Below are positions 35,185 to 44,324 of a stretch of 64,000 nucleotides of DNA, one piece after another; position 1 is the first letter of the stretch; each line of letters opens with the position of its first letter. This DNA is from Polycladomyces abyssicola. GTDB lineage: Bacteria > Bacillota > Bacilli > Thermoactinomycetales > JIR-001. The translations under genes and the position numbers were made by a program. The stretch lies in contig NZ_AP024601.1 of assembly GCF_018326425.1 (NCBI RefSeq), positions 124,001 to 188,000 of the forward strand, given 5' to 3'. The notes beneath the pieces were generated by a model. That model was not told where the DNA came from. It ran no database searches and saw only the letters and a program-made list of their open reading frames with translations.

Positions 35185-35213
35185 TTGACATATCTCCAGG
35201 CATGTGATATCTT
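35185..35213 (+). promoter_or_regulatory. carD promoter, proximal with extended -10
   Basis: Perfect TTGACA (35185-35190), 17-base spacer, TATCTT (35208-35213) preceded by TGA, i.e. an extended -10 TGn element. It ends 20 bases before the ribosome site. Confidence 0.6.
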
Positions 35214-35246
35214 GGAAATAGATATTGCCCTTTGGAGGTGGGTTGA

Positions 35247-35744
35247 TTGTTCAACATCGGTGACAAGGTGGTATATCCGATGCATGGCGCAGGCGTCATC
35301 GAATCGATCGAAGAGAAAGAGATTCTCGGTGAACGCAAGAAGTACTATGTCATGCGCATGCCGATCGGGGATATGAAAGTGATGATCCCGATGAACAATG
35401 TGCAAAGTATCGGATTGCGCGAAGTGGTGGATGAAGAGACTGTTGAGCGTGTCATTGTCCGGTTGCGCAATCGGGACAAGGGTTTGACGGACAATTGGAA
35501 TCGTCGATATCGTGCCAATATGGACAAGATAAAAAGCGGGGACATCTATGAAGTGGCAGACGTCGTCAGAAGCTTGATGCTCAGGGATCGCGAAAAAGGA
35601 TTATCCACCGGTGAACGCAAGATGTTGGACAATGCCCGCCAGATATTGATCAGCGAATTGGTTTTGGCCAAAGGAATGAATGAAGAACAAGCTTTCTCTC
35701 TGCTTGACGAATTGGTTTGTTCAACCGAAAATGCCTCCAGTTGA
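35247..35744 (+). CDS. carD: CarD-family RNA polymerase-binding regulator
   Basis: A 165-residue protein from TTG 35247 behind GGAGGTG. The N-terminal RNA-polymerase-interacting domain reads Phe-Asn-Ile-Gly-Asp-Lys-Val-Val-Tyr-Pro-Met-His-Gly-Ala-Gly-Val-Ile, followed by the beta-rich Met-Pro-Ile-Gly-Asp-Met-Lys. The C-terminal helical DNA-contacting part (about 65-160) includes Leu-Ser-Thr-Gly-Glu-Arg-Lys-Met-Leu-Asp-Asn-Ala. CarD binds the RNA polymerase beta subunit and stabilises open complexes, often at ribosomal promoters. Two consecutive promoters precede it. Confidence 0.93.
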   Translation: MFNIGDKVVYPMHGAGVIESIEEKEILGERKKYYVMRMPIGDMKVMIPMNNVQSIGLREVVDEETVERVIVRLRNRDKGLTDNWNRRYRANMDKIKSGDIYEVADVVRSLMLRDREKGLSTGERKMLDNARQILISELVLAKGMNEEQAFSLLDELVCSTENASS

Positions 35745-35827
35745 AAGGTTCACAATAAAATCCCAGGAACCGGGTTTTCATTTCGAAGGATTGTCTATAA
35801 TGAGTATTAAGAAGGAGGTGAAGCCCC

Positions 35828-36916
35828 ATGTTGAAGCGATTTGTGCATCTCGCCTTTGCATTGACTGGCGCAACGTTGGGGTACACGTTGGGTCCCGCGC
35901 TATTTGCGATGCTTCGTCAATCTCCCCTGAATTTCGGCGACGTACCCGCACCACATTACATCGGAGCCGTTTTGGGGGCGCTCCTCCTGTATCTGTCGGC
36001 GATATGGCTTTCAACCAATGTCGTGCAGTGGATAAAATGGAGCGAGGAACGGTTGGTGAAAATACCGGCCGCAGACATCCTGTTCGGTGCCTTGGGTCTC
36101 ATCTTCGGACTGATCGTCGCATTTTTGATCGAACCACCGTTGTCCAAACTGCCCATTCCTGGGATTTCGTCGATCCTTCCGTTTTTGGTCTCCGGGTTGT
36201 TGGGATATCTCGGGTTTCGAGTCGGTTACAAGAAGCGCGATGAACTCTTATCCATTTTTACGATGGGTCGCCAAGGCAAGGACCAAAAGAAAAAAGAATC
36301 GCGGGATATTGAACATAAAATCTTGGATACCAGTGTGATCATCGATGGCCGCATTTTTGACATTTGCCGTACCGGCTTTTTGGAAGGAACATTGGTAATC
36401 CCCAGCTTCGTGCTGGAGGAGTTGCAACATATAGCGGATTCTTCGGACGTGCTGAAGCGGAACCGCGGTCGCCGCGGTCTGGACATTTTGAACAAGATCC
36501 AAAAGGAACTTCGTATGGAAGTGCTGATTTATGAGGGCGATTTTGACGAAGTGTCCGAAGTGGACAGCAAACTGGTCAAGCTGGCCAAAGTGTTGTCGGG
36601 GAAAGTGGTCACCAACGATTTTAACCTGAATAAAGTATGCGAATTGCAGGGCGTCAAGGTGTTGAACATCAACGATCTGGCCAATGCGGTCAAACCGGTC
36701 GTCTTGCCGGGAGAAGAGATCAACGTCCAGGTGATCAAGGACGGTAAAGAGCACGGACAAGGTGTCGCCTATCTGGATGACGGCACGATGATCGTCATCG
36801 AAGGCGGCCGTGAGTACATCGGTGAACGGATTGACGTCCTGGTGACCAGTGTCCTGCAAACGTCCGCCGGTCGGATGATTTTTGCCAAGCCGAAATTGCT
36901 GGAACGTGCGCTATAA
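35828..36916 (+). CDS. yacL: YacL-type PIN/TRAM membrane ribonuclease-like protein
   Basis: A 362-residue protein. Four N-terminal helices (about 4-130) precede a PIN domain beginning Leu-Asp-Thr-Ser-Val-Ile-Ile-Asp-Gly-Arg-Ile-Phe-Asp (about 160-172), with later acidic residues at Glu-Glu-Leu and Thr-Asn-Asp-Phe. A TRAM RNA-binding domain (about 293-355) closes it. The arrangement is that of Bacillus YacL, a putative membrane-bound nuclease. It lies between carD and ispD with AAGGAGGTGAAG before the ATG. Confidence 0.93.
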   Translation: MLKRFVHLAFALTGATLGYTLGPALFAMLRQSPLNFGDVPAPHYIGAVLGALLLYLSAIWLSTNVVQWIKWSEERLVKIPAADILFGALGLIFGLIVAFLIEPPLSKLPIPGISSILPFLVSGLLGYLGFRVGYKKRDELLSIFTMGRQGKDQKKKESRDIEHKILDTSVIIDGRIFDICRTGFLEGTLVIPSFVLEELQHIADSSDVLKRNRGRRGLDILNKIQKELRMEVLIYEGDFDEVSEVDSKLVKLAKVLSGKVVTNDFNLNKVCELQGVKVLNINDLANAVKPVVLPGEEINVQVIKDGKEHGQGVAYLDDGTMIVIEGGREYIGERIDVLVTSVLQTSAGRMIFAKPKLLERAL

Positions 36917-36942
36917 TAAAAACGGATCAATGGAGGCTGACC

Positions 36943-36977
36943 GCATCGCCCGCGGTGAAACAACCGTCGGGCGATGC
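36943..36977 (+). promoter_or_regulatory. hairpin in the ispD leader
   Basis: GCATCGCCCG (36943-36952) and CGGGCGATGC (36968-36977) form a perfect 10-base-pair stem between the yacL stop and the ispD start. No U-tract follows, so it is more likely a stability or translation element than a terminator. Confidence 0.4.
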
Positions 36978-37001
36978 TGTGTCTGAAGGGGGATTTTCGG
37001 T

Positions 37002-37691
37002 TTGAGCGTAGGCGTCATCATCCCGGCCGCCGGACGGGGAAAGCGGATGGGGACCAAAGTAAGCAAACAATTTCTCCCGTTGGGGGACAAGCCTGTACTC
37101 ATTCATACGTTGATGGTGTTTGAAACCCATCCGGAAGTGGATGAGATCGTCGTGGTGGCCGGCGCTGGAGAAGTGTCTCGCGTCGAGGAGATGGTCGCGC
37201 AGTACGGCTTGGAAAAAATCAGTGCAGTTGCGACCGGTGGACAAGAACGGCAGGATAGCGTACGATCAGGACTGGAGCATTTGCAAACCGAATGGGTGCT
37301 GGTACACGATGCCGCTCGTCCGTTTGTCACTCACGGGCACATCACGGAGTTGCTAAAAGTGGTTCGCCTGCACGGAGCGGCCATTTTGGCCGTGCCGGTC
37401 AAGGATACGATCAAACAGGTGGACCCTGCCGGCATCGTGGAACGGACACCGGATCGCCAATCGTTGTGGGCGGTGCAGACCCCCCAAGCTTTTCGCCGTT
37501 CTCTGTTGGTACAAGCCCATCAGAGGGCCTTGGAACAGGGGATGACAGGAACGGACGATGCGATGTTGGTGGAAGAGTTGGGGATCGACGTCCGAGTAGT
37601 GATGGGGGATTATCAGAATATCAAGTTGACCACGCCCGAGGATTTGGCGATTGCGGAAGCGATCTGGAAAATGAGGGGTACGGAAAGATGA
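37002..37691 (+). CDS. ispD: 2-C-methyl-D-erythritol 4-phosphate cytidylyltransferase
   Basis: A 229-residue enzyme starting at TTG 37002 behind AAGGGGGA. The CTP-binding loop Ala-Ala-Gly-Arg-Gly-Lys-Arg-Met-Gly (about 9-17) leads to Gly-Gly-Gln-Glu-Arg-Gln-Asp-Ser-Val and Val-His-Asp-Ala-Ala-Arg-Pro-Phe. The later Thr-Asp-Asp-Ala and Lys-Leu-Thr-Thr-Pro-Glu-Asp motifs are present. It makes CDP-methylerythritol in the MEP isoprenoid pathway. Its TGA overlaps the ATG of ispF. Confidence 0.96.
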   Translation: MSVGVIIPAAGRGKRMGTKVSKQFLPLGDKPVLIHTLMVFETHPEVDEIVVVAGAGEVSRVEEMVAQYGLEKISAVATGGQERQDSVRSGLEHLQTEWVLVHDAARPFVTHGHITELLKVVRLHGAAILAVPVKDTIKQVDPAGIVERTPDRQSLWAVQTPQAFRRSLLVQAHQRALEQGMTGTDDAMLVEELGIDVRVVMGDYQNIKLTTPEDLAIAEAIWKMRGTER

Positions 37692-38170
37692 TTCGCATCG
37701 GACAAGGTTTTGATGTGCATCAATTGGTTGAAGGGCGTCCGTTGATTATCGGGGGTGTGCGGATCCCGCACCCGCTGGGATTGTTGGGCCATTCCGATGC
37801 CGACGTGCTGTTGCACGCCATCACCGATGCGGTGTTGGGTGCGCTCGGTGAGGGGGATATCGGTAAGCATTTCCCGGACACGGACCCGGCTTACAAGGAT
37901 GCGGACAGTGCGGTGTTGCTCCGCGAAGTGTGGAAACTGGCCAAGGAAAAAGGGTATAAACTGGGCAACGTGGATGCCACAATCATCGCCCAAGCGCCGA
38001 AAATGGCACCGCACATCCCGGCCATGCGCGAACGGGTGGCGACATTGTTGGAGGCGGATGCGGATCAGGTGAACATCAAAGCGACCACCACCGAACGGCT
38101 TGGTTTCACCGGTCGGGGGGAAGGCATCGCGGCGATGGCTGTTGTCTGTCTGATCGCGCACCAAGCTTGA
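37688..38170 (+). CDS. ispF: 2-C-methyl-D-erythritol 2,4-cyclodiphosphate synthase
   Basis: A 160-residue enzyme starting at the ATG that overlaps the ispD stop (ATGA). The metal ligands are in Gly-Phe-Asp-Val-His (about 8-12) and the later His of Gly-His-Ser-Asp-Ala-Asp-Val-Leu. The closing [15 protein letters not shown] motif is intact. It follows IspD in the MEP pathway after the IspE step (not in the window). Trimeric cytoplasmic enzyme; standard length. Confidence 0.97.
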   Translation: MIRIGQGFDVHQLVEGRPLIIGGVRIPHPLGLLGHSDADVLLHAITDAVLGALGEGDIGKHFPDTDPAYKDADSAVLLREVWKLAKEKGYKLGNVDATIIAQAPKMAPHIPAMRERVATLLEADADQVNIKATTTERLGFTGRGEGIAAMAVVCLIAHQA

Positions 38171-38203
38171 ACGGGACAGGAGAGCAGGAGGGAGTGGATC
38201 GAG

Positions 38204-39670
38204 ATGGCAAAAACGGTACGCACGCGTTACGCGCCCAGCCCGACGGGTCATTTGCATATCGGCGGGGCGCGAACGGCACTGTTCAGCTATTTGTATGCGA
38301 AAAAACACGGTGGTTCCTTTATCGTTCGCATCGAGGACACTGATGTGGAACGGAACGTGGCCGACGCCGAGCAAAAACAGTTGGCGGGATTGAAATGGCT
38401 CGGTATTGATTGGGATGAGAGCGTTGATGTGGGAGGACCCTACGGCCCGTACCGCTCAATGGAACGGTTGGACATTTACAAGCAGTATCTGGACAAGTTG
38501 TTGAAGGAAGGGCATGCCTATCCCTGCTACTGTACGCCGGAGGAGCTTGAACGGGAGCGGGAAGCTCAGCTGGCCCGCGGTGTCGCACCCAAATACTCCG
38601 GGCGGTGCCGTCACCTCACGCCGGAAGAACGAGCCAAGTTGGAAGCGGAAGGGCGCAAGCCCAGCATTCGTTTCCGTGTACCCGAAGGGCGCACGATCAC
38701 CGTGGAAGATGAAGTGCGCGGCCAGGTGCAATTCGAATCGGACGGAATCGGAGATTTTATTCTGGTACGTCCCGACGGACGGCCAACCTACAACTTCGCC
38801 GTGACCGTGGATGACGCGCTGATGGAGATCACCCATGTGGTGCGGGGAGAGGAGCACTTGTCCAATACGCCGCGGCAAATATTGCTGTACGAGGCGATGG
38901 GCTTCACGCCTCCGAAATTTGCTCACGTGTCGTTGATTCTCAATCCGGAAGGCAAAAAGATGAGCAAGCGGGACGAGTCGATCATTCAGTTTATCGACCA
39001 GTACCGCGAGTTGGGCTATTTGCCGGAAGCCTTGATCAACTTCATCGTATTGCTCGGTTGGGCTCCGGAAGGGGAAAAGGAGATCTTCAGCAAGGAAGAG
39101 CTGATTGAGCGCTTCTCCCTGGATCGTGTTTCCAAAGCGCCAGCTGTGTTTGATACCGGCAAACTGAAATGGATGAACAACCATTACATCAAACAGGCGC
39201 CGGTTGAACGCATCACGGAACTGGCCCTGCCGCACCTTGAAAAAGCCGGACGAATCACCTTGCCGCTCGACGAGGAAAAACGGGCGTGGGTGACGCGATT
39301 GGTCGGATTGTACCAGGAACAGTTGGACTACGTGGCGCAAATCGTGGAATTGTCGGAGATGTTCTTCCGCTCCAAGGTAACATATTCCGATGAGGCCAAA
39401 GAAGTGCTCGCTCAAGAACACGTCCCGGAAGTGATTGAAGCGTTCCTGAAACAGTTGGAGGGTGTAGATACGCTCACACCGGACGACATCAAGGCGAAGT
39501 TGAAACAAGTGCAGAAAGAGACGGGTTATAAAGGGAAACAGCTGTTCATGCCGATCCGTGCCGCAGTGACGGGAGAAGTGCACGGCCCTGATTTGCGCGA
39601 AACCTTGTCACTGCTGGGGCCGGAAACGGTTCGCACCCGTCTGCAACACTTTATGGAAAATCGGATATGA
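38204..39670 (+). CDS. gltX: glutamyl-tRNA synthetase
   Basis: A 488-residue class Ib synthetase. The HIGH motif reads [12 protein letters not shown] (about 12-23), and the KMSKS motif is Lys-Lys-Met-Ser-Lys-Arg-Asp near 250. A Cys/His cluster near 105-130 (Cys-Tyr-Cys ... Cys-Arg-His) may bind zinc. The C-terminal helical anticodon domain begins near 325. In Bacillales this enzyme also charges tRNA-Gln, which is then amidated. Standard place between ispF and cysE. Confidence 0.96.
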   Translation: MAKTVRTRYAPSPTGHLHIGGARTALFSYLYAKKHGGSFIVRIEDTDVERNVADAEQKQLAGLKWLGIDWDESVDVGGPYGPYRSMERLDIYKQYLDKLLKEGHAYPCYCTPEELEREREAQLARGVAPKYSGRCRHLTPEERAKLEAEGRKPSIRFRVPEGRTITVEDEVRGQVQFESDGIGDFILVRPDGRPTYNFAVTVDDALMEITHVVRGEEHLSNTPRQILLYEAMGFTPPKFAHVSLILNPEGKKMSKRDESIIQFIDQYRELGYLPEALINFIVLLGWAPEGEKEIFSKEELIERFSLDRVSKAPAVFDTGKLKWMNNHYIKQAPVERITELALPHLEKAGRITLPLDEEKRAWVTRLVGLYQEQLDYVAQIVELSEMFFRSKVTYSDEAKEVLAQEHVPEVIEAFLKQLEGVDTLTPDDIKAKLKQVQKETGYKGKQLFMPIRAAVTGEVHGPDLRETLSLLGPETVRTRLQHFMENRI

Positions 39671-39837
39671 TAATGGAAAGCTGGTTGCTTTTCTGATCAC
39701 AGGACAGGTCCATGCGGATGAAACTGTCCGTCTCAGGGGTGTCTTCGTCTCACATGCTTCTTTCGCTCGTCAGTTGGACCGCTCTGTGTTAAACTAAACA
39801 CAAACAGGCCATCTTCAACTTTAGGATATGATGATAA

Positions 39838-40095
39838 GAAGCGATGAACGGGAGAGTACCGCGATGTCTGGTTCGCTCCAGAGAGGGACGCCGAAGGCTG
39901 GAAGCGTCCTGCGAACAGCGCGCGGGAAATGCACCCGTGAGCTGTCGCCCGAAACTCGATCTGAGGGGAGTAGGCGCGACCGGCTTTCCGCCGTTAACGG
40001 ACCAGAGGGGGATGAGTCCCGCCAGGGATTCGTCCAAGCAGAGTGGAACCGCGGGAATACACCGTCTCTGCAGCGTGAGCTGCGGAGGCTTTTTT
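39838..40095 (+). ncRNA. T-box riboswitch (probably tRNA-Cys) before cysE-cysS
   Basis: The T-box core AGAGTGGAACCGCGGG is at 40040-40055. It is followed by a terminator stem GTCTCTGCAG/CTGCGGAGGC (40064-40089) and T6. Upstream, stem I shows the AGTA ... GAA loop-E pair, and TGC (39910-39912) sits just before the GAA, consistent with a Cys specifier. Uncharged tRNA-Cys should pair and allow readthrough into cysE and cysS. The 443-base gap from gltX contains little else; a GGACAG/CTGTCC hairpin at 39702-39729 may end the gltX transcript. Confidence 0.93.
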
Positions 40096-40113
40096 ATTTG
40101 GGGGGTGGAACAG

Positions 40114-40836
40114 ATGTCTTGGATTCAACGTTGGAAAGAGATGCGGGAAGTCATCCGGGCGGATATTCAAGCCGTGTTTGACAGGGATCCGGCTGCGCGC
40201 AGCACACTGGAGGTTGTGTTGACCTACTCCGGTTTGCATGCGATTTGGATGCATCGGATCGCGCATGCACTCTATAAGCGGAAATGGTTTTTGTTGGCGA
40301 GAATCATTTCGCAGTTCAACCGCTTTCTGACAGGCATCGAAATCCATCCCGGCGCCAAAATCGGTAAAGGGTTGTTCATTGATCACGGCATGGGTGTCGT
40401 GATCGGAGAAACATGCGAAATCGGCGATTACGTCACCATTTATCAAGGGGTGACATTGGGAGGGACTGGGAAGGAAAAGGGAAAACGTCATCCCACGATC
40501 GAGGATCATGTATTGATCGCATCCGGAGCCAAAGTATTGGGTTCCATGCGGATTGGACGCTGCTCCAAAATCGGAGCGGGTTCGGTCGTATTGCGGGAAG
40601 TGCCGCCCCATTCCACCGTCGTAGGCGTCCCCGGGCGCGTTGTCGTCCAAAATGGTAAGCGGGTTCCAAACGATTTGGATCATGTCAATTTGCCTGATCC
40701 GGTTGCGGATATGATTCGCTCGATGCAGGAGGAAATCAGTCGTCTGCGACAAGAAGTGGACGCCTTGAAAAAGGGGCGGGAAGCAGAAGGAGGAGAGAAA
40801 CACGATGTCGGTGCAAATATACAACACGCTGACTAG
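40114..40836 (+). CDS. cysE: serine O-acetyltransferase
   Basis: A 240-residue enzyme from ATG 40114, downstream of the T-box terminator and behind GGGGGTGG. An N-terminal helical domain (about 1-65) precedes the left-handed beta-helix of hexapeptide repeats, with the active-site [11 protein letters not shown] near residue 90 and Gly-Val-Thr-Leu-Gly-Gly-Thr-Gly-Lys near 115. The C-terminus is a coiled coil. It makes O-acetylserine, the first step to cysteine. Its end overlaps cysS by 32 bases, so the two are coupled. Confidence 0.95.
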   Translation: MSWIQRWKEMREVIRADIQAVFDRDPAARSTLEVVLTYSGLHAIWMHRIAHALYKRKWFLLARIISQFNRFLTGIEIHPGAKIGKGLFIDHGMGVVIGETCEIGDYVTIYQGVTLGGTGKEKGKRHPTIEDHVLIASGAKVLGSMRIGRCSKIGAGSVVLREVPPHSTVVGVPGRVVVQNGKRVPNDLDHVNLPDPVADMIRSMQEEISRLRQEVDALKKGREAEGGEKHDVGANIQHAD

Positions 40837-42205
40837 AAAAAAAGAACCGTTGGAGACGGTCCATCCCGGCAAAGTGAACATGTATGTGTGCGGACCGACC
40901 GTCTACAACTATATTCACATCGGCAACGCCCGGGTGTTCGTGTTTTTCGACGTGGTGCGGCGTTACCTGCAATACAAAGGCTATGACGTAAAGTACGTGC
41001 AAAACTTCACCGATGTCGACGACAAGCTGATTCGAACGGCCAATGAAGAGGGAACGACCGTACCGGAAGTTGCCGAGCGCTACATCCGGGCCTATTTCGA
41101 AGATATGGATGCGTTGGGTGTTCGCCGGGCGGATGTGCATCCACGGGCGACAGAACACATCCCGGACATGATCGAGGCGATTCGCGAATTGATCGACAAG
41201 GGCTGGGCCTATGAACGTGACGGGGATGTGTACTACCGTGCGCTGAAGAAGGATGATTACGGCAAATTGTCCCACCAAGCGATCGCCGATCTGAAAGCGG
41301 GCGCACGGATCGAGGTGAACGAGCGCAAGGAACACCCGCTCGATTTCGCCCTGTGGAAAAAGGCCAAACCAGGTGAAATCAAATGGGATAGCCCATGGGG
41401 GGAAGGGCGGCCTGGATGGCATATCGAGTGCTCGGTCATGTCTCGCAAATATTTGGGCGAAACGCTCGATATCCACGCTGGCGGCAAGGACTTGTGTTTT
41501 CCGCACCACGAAAACGAAATCGCGCAGAGTGAGGCCCTGACGGGAAAACCGTTTGCCCGCTATTGGATGCACAATGAATTTGTCAACATGGGCGGCGAAA
41601 AAATGTCCAAGTCGCTCGGAAACATCGTCACCGTTTATGATTTGCGGAAACGATATCCGGCACGGGTGATCCGCTATTTCCTGATCTCGGCTCATTACCG
41701 CAATCCAATCCAGTTCAGCGAAGAGGTGATGGATCAGCTGAAAAACGGGTTGGAGCGGATCGACAACGCCTGGTTCAACTTGCGGCACCGGATGACTGCG
41801 GCAACGGAGGGGCCGGCGGATCCTGCGGTGAAGGAACAGCTGAGTTCGTTGACCGCGCAATTTGAGGCGGCCATGGACGACGACATGAACACCGCCAATG
41901 CGCTAAGCGTGCTGTTTGAAGCGGTCAAACTGGTGAACGAGACGGTGGCCCAACCGGTTGTGACGCTGGGAACATTGGAAGCATTGAAGGAGTGGATGAC
42001 CACGTTCGGGGGAGAGATTTTGGGCTTGATCGAGCTGGAGGGGGAAGACGCGTTGGATCGGGAGATTGAAGCTCTGATCGAAGAACGCCAACAGGCGAGA
42101 AAGCGTCGCGATTTCGCGCGGGCTGATGCGATTCGCGACCAGCTGGCCGCGATGGGAATCCTGTTGGAAGATACGCCGCAGGGTGTCCGGTGGCGGAGAA
42201 AATGA
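40805..42205 (+). CDS. cysS: cysteinyl-tRNA synthetase
   Basis: A 466-residue class Ia synthetase. Zinc ligands include Cys in Tyr-Val-Cys-Gly-Pro-Thr-Val (about 27-33), a later Cys-Ser-Val-Met and His-His-Glu-Asn-Glu. The HIGH variant is His-Ile-Gly-Asn-Ala-Arg (about 37-42) and KMSKS is Lys-Met-Ser-Lys-Ser near 270. It starts inside the cysE end behind GGAGGAG and ends overlapping the mrnC start (ATGA). Its supply is controlled by the upstream Cys T-box. Confidence 0.96.
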   Translation: MSVQIYNTLTRKKEPLETVHPGKVNMYVCGPTVYNYIHIGNARVFVFFDVVRRYLQYKGYDVKYVQNFTDVDDKLIRTANEEGTTVPEVAERYIRAYFEDMDALGVRRADVHPRATEHIPDMIEAIRELIDKGWAYERDGDVYYRALKKDDYGKLSHQAIADLKAGARIEVNERKEHPLDFALWKKAKPGEIKWDSPWGEGRPGWHIECSVMSRKYLGETLDIHAGGKDLCFPHHENEIAQSEALTGKPFARYWMHNEFVNMGGEKMSKSLGNIVTVYDLRKRYPARVIRYFLISAHYRNPIQFSEEVMDQLKNGLERIDNAWFNLRHRMTAATEGPADPAVKEQLSSLTAQFEAAMDDDMNTANALSVLFEAVKLVNETVAQPVVTLGTLEALKEWMTTFGGEILGLIELEGEDALDREIEALIEERQQARKRRDFARADAIRDQLAAMGILLEDTPQGVRWRRK

Positions 42206-42642
42206 GCGGACTTTCGGTTGGAATGACCCGGCGTCCGCTCCCCCGTTCCCCCGAACAGCTCAATCCGTTGGTGCTCGCCTATGTGGGTGATGCCGTCTAT
42301 GAGTTGTATGTCCGTTATCATTTGTTGACTGAAGGCATCGTCAAGCCTCAGGAACTGCAGCAAGCGGCGGTACGGTATGTGTCGGCCGGGGCGCAAGCGG
42401 CGGCGTTTCGCGATTGGGAACCGATTCTGACCGAAGAGGAGTTGGCCGTATGGCGCCGGGGTCGCAATGTGAAAAGCGGACGGGTGCCCAGACGGGCGTC
42501 GGTATCCCAATACCGTGCGAGTACCGGACTGGAAGCATTGGTCGGTTATTGGTATCTCACCGGACAGATCGGGCGGTTGACCGAGATGATGGAGCGGATG
42601 TTCCAAATAACCCGATCGGATGTGGATGATTCATCGGATTAG
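42202..42642 (+). CDS. mrnC: Mini-ribonuclease III
   Basis: A 146-residue RNase III-like catalytic domain without a dsRNA-binding domain. The signature [16 protein letters not shown] (about 24-39) contains the metal-binding Asp, and the second acidic residue is in Leu-Glu-Ala-Leu-Val-Gly-Tyr. It matures 23S rRNA. I chose the ATG overlapping the cysS stop; GTG 42190 is possible too. Standard position after cysS. Confidence 0.93.
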   Translation: MSGLSVGMTRRPLPRSPEQLNPLVLAYVGDAVYELYVRYHLLTEGIVKPQELQQAAVRYVSAGAQAAAFRDWEPILTEEELAVWRRGRNVKSGRVPRRASVSQYRASTGLEALVGYWYLTGQIGRLTEMMERMFQITRSDVDDSSD

Positions 42643-42984
42643 ACTAGAGCGTGTCTGGTGAATAATGTCTTTGCTTTCCCGGTTCGCTCCAGGGTATGGC
42701 CACTCTGACCTGGAGCGCAGGGACAGGCAACGTATGCTTCGACTAAGGAAGGCCCGCGATGTTAAATTCCTGCGCTATACGAGTCTTCGCTCTGTCGGGC
42801 TTTAGCCTTCGCTCACCTGGGAAAGCATCTCTCCCTCACGGATGTTCCAGATACGCCCTGGATCATGTCTGGTAAATCCAACAAGCATTCGACGAACCAA
42901 GAACTGGGTGACCGTTTTCTCTTGAACAAGGGAAAATGGTTCACCTCGGTCAATTCTTTCAAAACACGGAAGAAGGCGAGAACG
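42643..42984. other. 342-base intergenic stretch with hairpins, possibly a decayed mobile element
   Basis: A gap inside an otherwise tight operon. It holds a CGCTCCAGG/CCTGGAGCG hairpin (42685-42717), a looser GGCCCG/CGGGC pair, and two related TGTCTGGT(G)AAT-like words near 42652 and 42868. No transposase frame survives. An in-frame extension of rlmB runs through its last third without a ribosome site. Confidence 0.4.
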
Positions 42985-43719
42985 ATGAAGACAGAATGGA
43001 TTATGGGGAGGCAATCCGTCCATGAAGCCCTGAAAGCGGGCAGGGAGATAGAAAAAGTGCTGATCGCCGAAGGAGCAGGCAAGGGGGTCCAATCCCTGAT
43101 CCGTGTGGCGAAGGAAAGGGGGATCCCCGTTCAGCATGCACCTCGGAACCGATTGGATCAATTGGCGGACGGTGATCATCATCAGGGGGTGCTCGCCCTG
43201 GTATCCGCTTATCGTTACGCATCGCTGGACGAGCTGTTCGAACGGGCGCAGTCCCGCGATGAACCTCCGTTTTTCGTGTTGTTGGACGGTATCGAAGATC
43301 CTCACAACCTGGGCTCCATTTTGCGCACGGCGGATGCGGCCGGCGTGCATGGTGTGATCATACCCAAGCGACGGGCAGTCGGGCTCACAAAGGTGGTGGC
43401 CAAGACGTCTGCGGGCGCGATCGAGTACGTGCCAGTGGCTCGTGTCACCAATCTGAACCGGACTGTGGAGGAGCTGAAGGAAGCCGGATTGTGGATTGTG
43501 GGTGCGGACGCCTCGGCAGCGCATTCTTTCGACGAGATTGACTACACTGTTCCCGTCGCGCTCGTTATAGGGAATGAGGGACAAGGGATTAGCCGATTGA
43601 TGAAAGAGAAATGCGATTACCTGGTGCAGTTGCCGATGGCCGGACGAGTGGCCTCTCTCAATGCGTCGGTCGCCGCCGGTTTGATGATGTACGAGGTATT
43701 TCGCGCACGGCGCCGATAG
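42985..43719 (+). CDS. rlmB: 23S rRNA (guanosine-2'-O-)-methyltransferase RlmB
   Basis: A 244-residue SPOUT enzyme. An N-terminal substrate-binding domain starts Trp-Ile-Met-Gly-Arg-Gln-Ser-Val-His-Glu-Ala-Leu. The SPOUT knot follows, with Asp-Gly-Ile-Glu-Asp-Pro-His-Asn-Leu-Gly-Ser-Ile-Leu-Arg-Thr (motif 1), Ile-Gly-Asn-Glu-Gly-Gln-Gly-Ile and Val-Ala-Ser-Leu-Asn-Ala-Ser-Val-Ala. It modifies a conserved guanosine of 23S rRNA. ATG 42985 was chosen by family length; the upstream ribosome site AAGGCGAG is modest. Confidence 0.94.
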   Translation: MKTEWIMGRQSVHEALKAGREIEKVLIAEGAGKGVQSLIRVAKERGIPVQHAPRNRLDQLADGDHHQGVLALVSAYRYASLDELFERAQSRDEPPFFVLLDGIEDPHNLGSILRTADAAGVHGVIIPKRRAVGLTKVVAKTSAGAIEYVPVARVTNLNRTVEELKEAGLWIVGADASAAHSFDEIDYTVPVALVIGNEGQGISRLMKEKCDYLVQLPMAGRVASLNASVAAGLMMYEVFRARRR

Positions 43720-43731
43720 CGGGGGAACAGC

Positions 43732-44241
43732 ATGGAAGAGTGGCTGATAGTCGACGGTTACAATGTGATCGGCGCCCAGCCCGACGTGGAATGGTTGGGC
43801 GATTCCTTGGAAGAGGCGCGGGACAGGCTTGTACGTGCGTTGTCCGAATATCAGGCGCTGTCGGGGAGAAAAGTCATCCTGGTTTTTGATGCGCATCGGG
43901 TTCCGGGAGCCGGTGCCAAGCTGTTGGAGCAGAAAATCATCATTCATTACACCAAACAGCATGAGACGGCGGATGAATGCATCGAAAAACTGGTGCGCAA
44001 ATTGAGCGGGGAACATCGGCGCATCTATGTGGCCACGTCCGACTACCTGGAACAACGCCTGATCTTCGGACAAGGGGCGTATCGAATCAGTGCACGTGAA
44101 CTGTTGCGCGAGATGAAAAGTGCCAGGCGGGAGGCGACCCGGGAAATACAGGAGCGGTACCCCCCAAAAAGGCCCACGCTGGGACAGGGGCTAAAGGCGG
44201 AAATATGGCGCAAATTAGAAGGTTGGAGAAGGAAAAAATAG
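43732..44241 (+). CDS. yacP: YacP/Rae1-type NYN-domain ribonuclease
   Basis: A 169-residue protein, 12 bases after rlmB. It starts Leu-Ile-Val-Asp-Gly-Tyr-Asn-Val-Ile-Gly-Ala, the NYN/PIN-like acidic site, with Leu-Val-Phe-Asp-Ala-His (about 57-62) and Thr-Ser-Asp-Tyr near 105 as further metal-binding residues. Bacillus Rae1 cuts mRNA in the ribosomal A site. The C-terminus is a basic helix. Standard place between rlmB and sigH. Confidence 0.93.
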   Translation: MEEWLIVDGYNVIGAQPDVEWLGDSLEEARDRLVRALSEYQALSGRKVILVFDAHRVPGAGAKLLEQKIIIHYTKQHETADECIEKLVRKLSGEHRRIYVATSDYLEQRLIFGQGAYRISARELLREMKSARREATREIQERYPPKRPTLGQGLKAEIWRKLEGWRRKK

Positions 44242-44249
44242 GGGAAAAT

Positions 44250-44279
44250 TTGACGTTTTTGTTGCAAGTCAGATATAAT
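44250..44279 (+). promoter_or_regulatory. sigH promoter
   Basis: TTGACG (44250-44255) and a perfect TATAAT (44274-44279) with an 18-base spacer, starting right after the yacP stop. Confidence 0.75.
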
Positions 44280-44324
44280 AAGTTTACCCTGGGCTTTCCA
44301 GCAAACGTGGTCGGAGGGATGAGA

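Noticed and set aside
42865-42984. 40-residue N-terminal extension of RlmB
   Set aside because: There is no ribosome site at the upstream ATG and the family normally starts at the Met chosen here.
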